A stretch of DNA of 6,981 nt from Acetatifactor sp. (GTDB lineage Bacteria; Bacillota; Clostridia; Lachnospirales; Lachnospiraceae). Location of the stretch: assembly GCA_024699575.1 (NCBI GenBank), contig JAILPF010000516.1, forward strand, positions 1 through 6,981, read 5' to 3'. The first letter of the stretch is position 1. Each line of letters starts with the position of its first letter. Both the position numbers and the translations under genes were made by a program. Positions 1-6,300 of this stretch are shown piece after piece. The notes under the pieces are model-generated. The model was not told the origin of the DNA, made no database searches, and saw only the letters and a program-made list of their open reading frames with translations.

Positions 1-458
1 TATACTGTATGGCATTTCGTTCCCGAAATACGTTTACGGTGAACGGAGATTCGTTCCGACATGGGCTGATCAGAGTTTCCGATACCAACGCCGGTGAAGG
101 TGCGGATGCATTTACGCTGGAGTCCGGCTTTTTTGTGCCGGAGGCGGTGGCAGAAATGTTTGTGCATCGCAGCAATGATGATCTTTGGATTGGATTTGGG
201 ATTCCGGAAAACTGGAAGGAATGTACCTGCAGGGGAATTACTGTTGAGGGGGCTCATCAGGTGGCAGCCTGTTTTGAAAACTATCATTTTAGCCGTGCGG
301 AGCTTTATGCCGGAAGTGAGGATAAACTGGTGATTCATGTCAGAGAAAAGGAAACGAAACTAAACATCCGCTTGAATGGAAAGCATATAGAAAGCACTGA
401 GGTGAAGGTGAAAAAGGGTGATGTGGTTACCGTAAGCGTGAAGGAAACGGAGAGGTGA
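1..458 (+). CDS. C-terminal part of a probable (alpha/alpha)6-type glycoside hydrolase (GH95-like?), 5' partial
   Basis: The reading frame is open to the left edge: the codons before the ATG at 9 are TAC and TGT, and no ribosome binding site is visible in the eight bases before it. I therefore read this as the last ~150 residues of a longer protein. The segment with GEGADAFTLESGF, then EAVAEMFVH, then a WIGFGIPENW stretch resembles the end of the catalytic barrel and the C-terminal beta-domain of large (alpha/alpha)6 glycosidases such as GH95, where a 'pavP-x-W' motif precedes a small beta-sandwich. The tail, rich in Lys, Glu and Val, looks like such a sandwich. No catalytic residue lies in the visible part, so family and substrate are unproven. 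Its TGA stop lies inside the ribosome binding site of the next gene, so the two are very likely co-translated. A different glycosidase family is possible. The coding call is firm; the function is only moderately supported. Confidence 0.6.
   Translation, partial: YCMAFRSRNTFTVNGDSFRHGLIRVSDTNAGEGADAFTLESGFFVPEAVAEMFVHRSNDDLWIGFGIPENWKECTCRGITVEGAHQVAACFENYHFSRAELYAGSEDKLVIHVREKETKLNIRLNGKHIESTEVKVKKGDVVTVSVKETER
452..458 (+). promoter_or_regulatory. Ribosome binding site that decides the start of the serine hydrolase
   Basis: GAGGTGA is a seven-base perfect complement to the 3' end of 16S rRNA. It sits eight bases before the ATG at 467 and contains the TGA stop of the upstream gene. An in-frame GTG at 455 lies inside this site and would need the weaker AAGGA at 441-445, so ATG 467 is the better start. 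Confidence 0.7.
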
Positions 459-466
459 AATCAATC

Positions 467-1606
467 ATGGGAAAGTATGATGGAAGTCAGGATGTACTAA
501 GAGCAATTGTGAACGATGGATTTGCAAAGGGAGCGAATTGTTTGGTTTATCGGGATGGGAAAGAAGAATATTACGGACAGTGTGGAGAAATATCCCGGGA
601 GAGTATCTGCCATCTTTATTCCGCTTCAAAGCCGGTGACTTCCGCTGGTTTTATGCTGGCCTTCGAACGGGGACTTATAGATTTGATGGATCCTGTCAGC
701 AGGTATCTGCCGGGATTTAAAAATCAGAAATACTGTAGGGGCGATGAACTTGTGCCTGTCAGCAGAGAGGTGACCATCAAGGATCTACTTAACATGCAGT
801 CGGGGCTTGTATATCCAGGAGACGGAGATCTGGCTGAAAAATGTATGGATCGATTATTTCAGGATATCGAGAACAAGGTGGGAACGGAGGAGGAATACAC
901 CACGAACCAGATTGCGAATATGATTGGACAATCCCCCCTTGCCTTTGACCCGGGGAGACACTGGCGATATGGACTGAGTGCAGATATCCTGGGCGCTGTC
1001 ATAGAAGTGGTAACAGGAGAGACATTCGGGGAGTTTTTGCAAAGGAATCTGTTTGACCCACTTGGAATGAAAGACACAGGATTTTTTGTCCCGAAGGAAA
1101 AAAGAGCAAGAATGCTAAGGGTCTATGATATGCAGGATGGGAAGCTCTGTGAGTACCATGAAAATCATCTTGGAATTAATATAGACATGAATAAAAAACC
1201 GCTTTTTGAATCCGGTGGAGCAGGTCTTGTAGGCACCATTGATGATTATTTGAATTTCGCAAAAATGCTTTTAGATGGCGGAAGATTCGAAAATAAGCAA
1301 ATTCTGGGATCCAATACAGTTAAATTTATGACATCCGGAAGGCTTCACAATGCCATAAAAGATGATCTGCTCAGCTGGAGTGGTCTGGATGGTTTCCAAT
1401 ATGGCAATTTATTAAGAATAGCGGTTGACCCGGGACTTTGCATGTACAATGCGCCAAAGGGTGCATACGGCTGGGATGGTTGGCTGGGATGTTATTTTAT
1501 GAATATTCCTTCTGAGAATGCCTGTGTCCTGATATTCATGCAGAGGACGGGAGCCGGAATCAGTGAATATACCAGAAGAATGATCAATCAGATTATGAGT
1601 GTATAA
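467..1606 (+). CDS. Serine hydrolase, class C beta-lactamase/penicillin-binding-protein fold (probable esterase)
   Basis: A 379-residue protein of the beta-lactamase-related family (PF00144 type, EstB/family VIII esterase-like). Visible motifs: the S-x-x-K nucleophile motif SASK at residues 52-55 (Ser52, Lys55), followed by a typical helix and a G-L-I-D-L-x-D-P-V-S-R-Y-L-P stretch. Next is the catalytic tyrosine in YGLSADILG (Tyr168), the variant common in EstB-like esterases where penicillin-binding proteins have Y-x-N. Near the C-terminus, GWDGWLG (336-341 region) takes the place of the K-T-G motif. There is no signal peptide or membrane segment, so it is predicted to be cytoplasmic. It lies between two glycosidase-type genes with almost no spacing. 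This suggests, by inference only, that it removes an ester group such as acetyl from imported oligosaccharide. A peptidase or beta-lactamase role cannot be excluded but fits the context less well. An alternative GTG start at 455 would add four residues. Confidence 0.87.
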   Translation: MGKYDGSQDVLRAIVNDGFAKGANCLVYRDGKEEYYGQCGEISRESICHLYSASKPVTSAGFMLAFERGLIDLMDPVSRYLPGFKNQKYCRGDELVPVSREVTIKDLLNMQSGLVYPGDGDLAEKCMDRLFQDIENKVGTEEEYTTNQIANMIGQSPLAFDPGRHWRYGLSADILGAVIEVVTGETFGEFLQRNLFDPLGMKDTGFFVPKEKRARMLRVYDMQDGKLCEYHENHLGINIDMNKKPLFESGGAGLVGTIDDYLNFAKMLLDGGRFENKQILGSNTVKFMTSGRLHNAIKDDLLSWSGLDGFQYGNLLRIAVDPGLCMYNAPKGAYGWDGWLGCYFMNIPSENACVLIFMQRTGAGISEYTRRMINQIMSV

Positions 1607-1615
1607 AAGGGTGCG

Positions 1616-4033
1616 ATGATGAAAAGAATAGGTTTGTGTGGTAAATGGAATATCTGTGGAGATGCGAGAAACTTCGAAGGCTGTGTGCCGGGTAGCGTCT
1701 ATCAGTCCCTGTACGAAGCGGGACTGGAAGGCGATCCATTTTACAGAGAAAACGAAAAGAAGCTTACTAAGATAAGCTTCTCGGATTTCAGTTATACCAA
1801 AGAATTTTTGCTCGCTCCGGAATTCTTAGAGAACGATGCGATTATTCTTACCTTTGAAGGCTTGGATACGATAGCCGATGTCAGCTTAAATGGGAGCAAA
1901 ATCCTTCACTGCAACAACATGCACGTCAAGTGGGAGAGCTCCGTGAAGGATATTCTGAAAAGTGGAAAGAATGAGCTGAAAGTGGATTTCACGGCTCCTT
2001 ACAAGGAAGTGGAAAACATAAAGAGAAGACATCCGGATATGGATCTGGATAGACACCTTTTTCAAGCGAGACTGCAGATGAGGAAGGCTGAGTACATGTT
2101 CGGCTGGGATTGGGGTCCGGTACTTCCTGATATGGGAATTTACAAAAGTGTATATCTTACAGCTTATCAGGGCGCCAGAATTCTGGATCTGAAAACCAGT
2201 CAGGAACATAGTTTTCAGAAGGTGAAAGTGCATGTGGAGTCCGAAATAGAAGCTTATACAGAGGACCACTTTGGGAGAAAATATACATTGCTGGATCCTG
2301 ACGGAAACGTGCTTGATTCGATTGAGACGGACCAGAAGGAAGTATGTTTTGAAGTGGTAAATCCGAGACTGTGGTGGTGTGTAAACTATGGGGAGCAGCC
2401 ACTCTACGAGGTCAGATGTCAGGTGATTGGAAATCAGGGGATAGTAGATTCCTCCAGCAGAAAAATTGGTCTCAGAAAGCTCACACTTTGCAGAGAGAAC
2501 GACCAATACGGACAGAGCTTTTATTTCAAGATTAATGATGTGGAGGTGTTTGCGAAGGGGGCTGACTACATTCCGGAGGACAGTTTGCTTGGAAGATATT
2601 CATTTGAACGGACGAAAAAGCTGCTGGATAGCTGCATTGCTGCCAATTTTAACATGATTCGTATCTGGGGCGGAGGAGTTTACACGTCCGAGGAGTTTCT
2701 GTCCTACTGTGACCAAAAAGGAATTATGATTTGGCAGGATTTTATGTTTGCCAATATTATTACCATATGGGAGGGAGAGGAACGCAGTAACATGGAGCGA
2801 GAAATCCGGGAGAAAATCAAGGATTTTAGAAACCATCCATGTATGGCTCTTCTGTGCGGTAATAATGAAACAGAGCTTATGGTGTGGGATTCCTTCGAGG
2901 ATAAGTATAAACAGATGTATGTGCAGCAATATGAACACGATATGAAGGAAATTGTGGAGGAGATGTCAGATATATCCTACTGGCCGAGTTCTCCGTCCAC
3001 CTATGGCGGTATGAAGGATGTGGAGAATCAGAATATCGGCGACAGCCATGATTGGAATGTATGGCACGGCAGAAAACCCTTTACCTACTTCAGATCCACA
3101 TTTCCGAGATTTAATTCGGAGTTCGGGTTGCAATCTTTTCCGGAGCAAAAAACCATCAACACATATACGTTGCCGGAGGATAGGAATATTTTCTCAGCCG
3201 TCATGGAAAATCATCAGAAGTGTGGAACCGGAAACGAAGTGATTAACTATTATATCTCCATGTATTTTAAATTCCCCAGGGACTTTAAGGCATTTATTTA
3301 CTTATCTCAGGCCATCCAGCTTGAGGGAATCCGGTATGGAGTGGAACACTGGAGAAGGAACAGAGCAAAGAGGCATTGTATGGGAGCATTGTTCTGGCAG
3401 GTCAATGACTGTTGGCCGGTAGCTTCCTGGTCATCCATCGATTATTTTGGTCGTTGGAAGGCACTGCAATACGGTGCAAAACGATTTTTCAGAGATGTTC
3501 TTCTCTCAGCCTGCGAGGATGGAAACCATGTCGCATTTCATTTGACGAATGATACATTGAGCGCTGTGGAGGGAGTCCTTAAATATGAGCTCTGCGATAT
3601 CCATCAGGGAATCCTGTTTTGCAAAGAAAAAAACTGTGTGGTTTCCCGACTCAATGCAGAGATGGTAGCCGGAGAAGATTTCAGTGATTATCTTCGGACC
3701 GATGAGGAGAGAAGAACACGATATGTTCATTTCTCTTTTTCACCCAGCAATGCGGACCGAGAAAAATTCTGTCAGGATGGCACCGTTTTGTTTGTGAATG
3801 CGAAGCATTTTGAATTTCAGGAGCCCAAGATCCAAGTGCATCAGATCGATGCAAGAAGTTATGGTATAACAGCAAATACCTTCTGCAAATTTGTTCGTGT
3901 TGAGTTTGAGGAGGACGTCATATTGAGTGACAACTTCTTTGATCTGGTCCCGGATGACAAAAAAGTAATCCATACGGACAAAGAACTGAAAGAATTGCCA
4001 AATATATACACATTGTATGACTCCATAGGATAA
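1616..4033 (+). CDS. Beta-mannosidase, glycoside hydrolase family 2, cytoplasmic
   Basis: A complete 805-residue GH2 enzyme that releases beta-D-mannose from non-reducing ends of manno-oligosaccharides or glycan cores. The length is normal for bacterial beta-mannosidases (about 800-860). Order of domains: an N-terminal jelly-roll (about 1-190) with CVPGSVYQSL and the family signature FGWDWGPVLP at 162-171; an Ig-like domain (about 190-290); the TIM barrel with RIWGGGVY (349-356) and IWQDFMFA (372-379). The acid/base glutamate is Glu418 in GNNETE, and the nucleophile is Glu502 in NSEFGLQSFP. C-terminal Ig-like domains end with the family-typical LSDNFFDLVP. There is no signal peptide, so the substrate must be imported first. 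Two adjacent ATGs (1616 and 1619) are possible starts; the AAAGGGTG site at 1606-1613 is slightly better spaced for 1619, a one-residue difference. The gene follows the serine hydrolase by nine bases, probably in one operon, and ends before a 112-base regulatory gap. Confidence 0.95.
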   Translation: MMKRIGLCGKWNICGDARNFEGCVPGSVYQSLYEAGLEGDPFYRENEKKLTKISFSDFSYTKEFLLAPEFLENDAIILTFEGLDTIADVSLNGSKILHCNNMHVKWESSVKDILKSGKNELKVDFTAPYKEVENIKRRHPDMDLDRHLFQARLQMRKAEYMFGWDWGPVLPDMGIYKSVYLTAYQGARILDLKTSQEHSFQKVKVHVESEIEAYTEDHFGRKYTLLDPDGNVLDSIETDQKEVCFEVVNPRLWWCVNYGEQPLYEVRCQVIGNQGIVDSSSRKIGLRKLTLCRENDQYGQSFYFKINDVEVFAKGADYIPEDSLLGRYSFERTKKLLDSCIAANFNMIRIWGGGVYTSEEFLSYCDQKGIMIWQDFMFANIITIWEGEERSNMEREIREKIKDFRNHPCMALLCGNNETELMVWDSFEDKYKQMYVQQYEHDMKEIVEEMSDISYWPSSPSTYGGMKDVENQNIGDSHDWNVWHGRKPFTYFRSTFPRFNSEFGLQSFPEQKTINTYTLPEDRNIFSAVMENHQKCGTGNEVINYYISMYFKFPRDFKAFIYLSQAIQLEGIRYGVEHWRRNRAKRHCMGALFWQVNDCWPVASWSSIDYFGRWKALQYGAKRFFRDVLLSACEDGNHVAFHLTNDTLSAVEGVLKYELCDIHQGILFCKEKNCVVSRLNAEMVAGEDFSDYLRTDEERRTRYVHFSFSPSNADREKFCQDGTVLFVNAKHFEFQEPKIQVHQIDARSYGITANTFCKFVRVEFEEDVILSDNFFDLVPDDKKVIHTDKELKELPNIYTLYDSIG

Positions 4034-4053
4034 TTGTCGGAAATTGTGAAAAA

Positions 4054-4082
4054 ACAACACGATGGTTGAATTGTGATATATT
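4054..4082 (+). promoter_or_regulatory. Candidate promoter of the solute-binding protein gene (extended -10)
   Basis: TATATT at 4077-4082 matches the -10 consensus in five of six positions and is preceded by TGA (4074-4076), an extended -10 arrangement. The -35 region, 17 bases upstream (ACAACA, 4054-4059), is poor with only three consensus matches. That would suit an activated promoter. Predicted transcription would start at about 4089-4090, which is exactly the base of the downstream stem-loop. A second -10-like sequence, TATACA at 4113-4118, lies in the loop of that hairpin. Confidence 0.4.
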
Positions 4083-4089
4083 ATTCTTT

Positions 4090-4145
4090 TCTCCCTTTCT
4101 GTAAGATTTAATTATACAAAAAACTTACGGGAAGGGAGATTTTTT
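4090..4145 (+). promoter_or_regulatory. Leader stem-loop that buries the ribosome binding site and ends in a T-run at the ATG
   Basis: Bases 4090-4105 pair with 4124-4139 to give a 16-bp stem with two G-U wobbles (4100/4129 and 4098/4131) and an A/T-rich 18-base loop (4106-4123). The 3' arm contains GAAGGGAG at 4131-4138, the only good ribosome binding site for the ATG at 4146. The stem is followed directly by six T (4140-4145), giving the shape of an intrinsic terminator whose U-tract abuts the start codon. It could terminate or silence read-through from the mannosidase operon, act as an attenuator or thermosensor-like element, or protect the 5' end of the mRNA. The pairing is seen in the sequence; the function is inferred. 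Confidence 0.6.
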
Positions 4146-6233
4146 ATGAAAAACAAATTTGCAAAGTCTTTAAGCCTTGCAACAGCATTTATGATGCTTC
4201 TATCGGCATGCGGAAGCAATCCGAGTGCTGATGCAGGTCAGGCAGAACCTGTAGACACCAAAGTTGTTGAAAATGAAGAGGTGCCTGCAGCGGATGGTGA
4301 GGAGACGACAGGGGAACCAACAGTTATCCGATGGGGACATAACTGGATTGCGGAGATGGACACGAGCTATGTAGATCCGGTCACCGGCGAATCTCCGCTG
4401 GGATTAGAGGAATATAACGCCAGAGTTTATGCGGAGCAGCAAGTTTTGGAAAAGCTGAATGCCAAGATTGAGTTTGTGCAGTATCCAACTGATGTGACAG
4501 AGGATATTTTACAGTCCGTACTTGCAGGAGATCCGATTGCAGATATTGTAAGAACCTACAACAACACACAGGGTAAGGTACTTGCCCAGAACGTACTGCA
4601 ACCCCTTGATGACTATACTTATCTGTTTGAGGATGAGGATGACAAATGGATTCTTTGGGGAGAAACCTATGGACATCATTATTTTTTGAATAACGTAATG
4701 CGATTTGGCGCAAATGAGCTTCTCAGCTACAACATCGGAATGCTGGACAAGGTTGATGCTCTTAAGGTGGATGGAAAAACAAAATACCCCGCAGATTATT
4801 TTGTGGAGGGAAACTGGACCTGGAGCGTGTTTGAAGATTATTTGCAGAAAGTAAATGATTATTTTAAGCAGGAGTGGGAAGGCTATTACGCCTATCAGAC
4901 AGATTACAGGGCCGCAGCGCTTGATGCGATATATTCCAATGGCGGCGAGGTCTACGGAGATAGCGGATTCGGAGCGGATTCTCCTGAGGCTAAGGAGGCG
5001 ATTGAGTTTATAGATTCTCTTATCCAGAAAGGACTTATGTTTAGTGAGAATCAGTACTCTAACACACAGGAAGTACAGGGCCTTATGGACACATGGAGAT
5101 TCCAGTGGGGTCATACAGCATTTGTAAATCTGCCACAGTGGCTTACAGGAGATATGGTATCACAGTTTGCTGACAGAGGGGATGCGATGGGTGTGGTTCC
5201 GTTCCCGAGACCGGATGATATGGCATTTGATGACCAGAACTATCGTCAGTTGAATGATGCAACGGACTGTTATGCGGTTCCTAAGGGAATTTCACCGGAA
5301 AAGACAGAGCTTGCTGTCAAAGTATTTAAAGAATATACCCAGTCCTATTACAAGTATCTGACAGGTTCCGATAAAGCGATGGACTATATGACAACGGATG
5401 CCGGTATCAGAAATGAGGCAATCAGACTCCACTATGATGTTACCAATGAAGAATACGGTGAGAACATGTTAAAAGGCTTCCAGTATCTGGTTACCGGAGA
5501 TAACGCATATGTAAATGACTATAGTAAGAATGCAGGTATCTATGATTTTTGGTGTGAGGAAGTCTTGGGAAAATCCTTGTATGGAATCGGTGGGGCACCG
5601 AAGTATAGCGTTCAGATGGATGCTTCAAAGGCTCAGATTATGGATGTTATGAACAATTATACTGCTGTACTCAAGAGTGAGGACATTAAAGACAATATTG
5701 CTCCCAAGATTACTCAGATCGAGGGAACGGAATTTGTCTTTGCTGCAGGAACAAAAGCGGAAGATATCCAATTGGCCGATCTTGTTTCTATCAATGACAA
5801 CATTGATGGTGCGCTGGATATTAGTATTGCTTCCGTGGATTATTCCGAGCTTGATTTTGATACTCCGGGCAAATATGACGGAGGAATCAAGGTGGCAGTT
5901 AAGGATGCATCCGATAATGAGGCTACCGCGAAGTTTTCGGCAATCATCTATGATGCGGCAAACACTTCTGCACCGAATCTTGTGATAAGACCGGCAGAAG
6001 AATTTAGAACAATCGGTTATGAGGAGGATGCCGGCAACATTAACTGGAAGGATGATTTTGTAAGCGAGGCGGCAGATGCAAACGGTCTGGATCTTAAAGA
6101 CAGAGTGAAAGCTGACCTTTCCGAGCTTGATACGACAACACCGGGGGAATACAGTGTTGTGATCAGCGTGACAGATTATGCCGGAAATGAGACAAGCGAA
6201 ACCATCACGGTTACTGTTTCTGCCCAAGAATAA
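4146..6233 (+). CDS. ABC-transporter solute-binding lipoprotein with two C-terminal Ig-like domains
   Basis: A 695-residue extracellular solute-binding protein, probably of the sugar-binding type used by CUT1-like ABC importers. The signal peptide has Lys2, Lys4 and Lys7, a hydrophobic core and the lipobox LSAC with Cys22 as the lipidated residue. A low-complexity acidic linker follows (about 23-58, rich in Glu, Asp, Ala, Thr). The binding domain spans about 60-510, beginning TVIRWGHNW and containing aromatic-rich segments typical of sugar binders. Two bacterial Ig-like repeats follow, about 519-602 and 610-693; each carries a T-P-G-x-Y turn and a V-x-D-x-(A/S)-x-N-E strand motif (DTPGKY and DTTTPGEY). 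Typical relatives are 400-550 residues, so the tail is an added module. It may act as a stalk or cell-wall spacer. The ATG is chosen because GAAGGGAG lies seven bases upstream. The gene is preceded by its own candidate promoter and leader hairpin and is followed by an intercistronic hairpin and a second surface-protein gene. Confidence 0.9.
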   Translation: MKNKFAKSLSLATAFMMLLSACGSNPSADAGQAEPVDTKVVENEEVPAADGEETTGEPTVIRWGHNWIAEMDTSYVDPVTGESPLGLEEYNARVYAEQQVLEKLNAKIEFVQYPTDVTEDILQSVLAGDPIADIVRTYNNTQGKVLAQNVLQPLDDYTYLFEDEDDKWILWGETYGHHYFLNNVMRFGANELLSYNIGMLDKVDALKVDGKTKYPADYFVEGNWTWSVFEDYLQKVNDYFKQEWEGYYAYQTDYRAAALDAIYSNGGEVYGDSGFGADSPEAKEAIEFIDSLIQKGLMFSENQYSNTQEVQGLMDTWRFQWGHTAFVNLPQWLTGDMVSQFADRGDAMGVVPFPRPDDMAFDDQNYRQLNDATDCYAVPKGISPEKTELAVKVFKEYTQSYYKYLTGSDKAMDYMTTDAGIRNEAIRLHYDVTNEEYGENMLKGFQYLVTGDNAYVNDYSKNAGIYDFWCEEVLGKSLYGIGGAPKYSVQMDASKAQIMDVMNNYTAVLKSEDIKDNIAPKITQIEGTEFVFAAGTKAEDIQLADLVSINDNIDGALDISIASVDYSELDFDTPGKYDGGIKVAVKDASDNEATAKFSAIIYDAANTSAPNLVIRPAEEFRTIGYEEDAGNINWKDDFVSEAADANGLDLKDRVKADLSELDTTTPGEYSVVISVTDYAGNETSETITVTVSAQE

Positions 6234-6236
6234 TTG

Positions 6237-6287
6237 GAATTTTAACTTCCCCGCCTAAAATATTAGGCGGGGAATTCATAAAAATTC
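6237..6287 (+). other. Intercistronic stem-loop between the two surface-protein genes (no U-tract)
   Basis: A perfect 12-bp inverted repeat (6247-6258 with 6263-6274, four-base loop) contains a GC-rich CCCCGCC/GGCGGGG core. An outer 7-bp pairing, GAATTTT (6237-6243) with AAAATTC (6281-6287), can extend it across small internal loops. The 3' side is followed by AATTCATAAAA rather than a T-run, so it is not a standard intrinsic terminator. The outer arm ends at the base before the next ribosome binding site. A likely role, by analogy with hairpins after other solute-binding protein genes, is to stabilise the upstream mRNA segment and lower expression of the following gene. Confidence 0.7.
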
Positions 6288-6294
6288 AGGAGGG
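6288..6294 (+). promoter_or_regulatory. Strong ribosome binding site for a TTG start
   Basis: AGGAGGG is close to the ideal Shine-Dalgarno sequence and lies six bases before the TTG at 6301. The nearest downstream in-frame ATG (6334) has no such site and would cut into the hydrophobic N-terminal segment. This supports TTG as the true start. Confidence 0.8.
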
Positions 6295-6300
6295 ATTCAA

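Noticed and set aside
94..333. Plus-strand open frame of 79 codons
   Set aside because: It is out of frame within the glycosidase C-terminal fragment, and its Trp/Arg/Leu-rich product looks like a frame shadow.
1886..2506. Minus-strand open frame of 206 codons inside the beta-mannosidase gene
   Set aside because: It lies opposite a clearly conserved GH2 coding region, has no recognisable motif, and its composition is that of an antisense shadow.
4090..4145. Simple reading as only the terminator of the mannosidase operon
   Set aside because: The stem and T-run fit a terminator, but the 3' arm is also the ribosome binding site and the T-run touches the ATG, so I list it as a regulatory leader with termination as one possible role.
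4509..5114. Minus-strand open frame of 201 codons inside the solute-binding protein gene
   Set aside because: It is fully antisense to a confident gene, with no domain and an implausible Ile/Cys/His-rich composition.
5625..6227. Minus-strand open frame of 200 codons opposite the Ig-like tail
   Set aside because: Its Cys/Ile/Arg-rich protein has no recognisable features, and the plus strand encodes well-formed Ig-like repeats.
6247..6274. Rho-independent terminator
   Set aside because: The stem is perfect, but no T-run follows on either strand, and a gene with a strong ribosome binding site begins 27 bases later.
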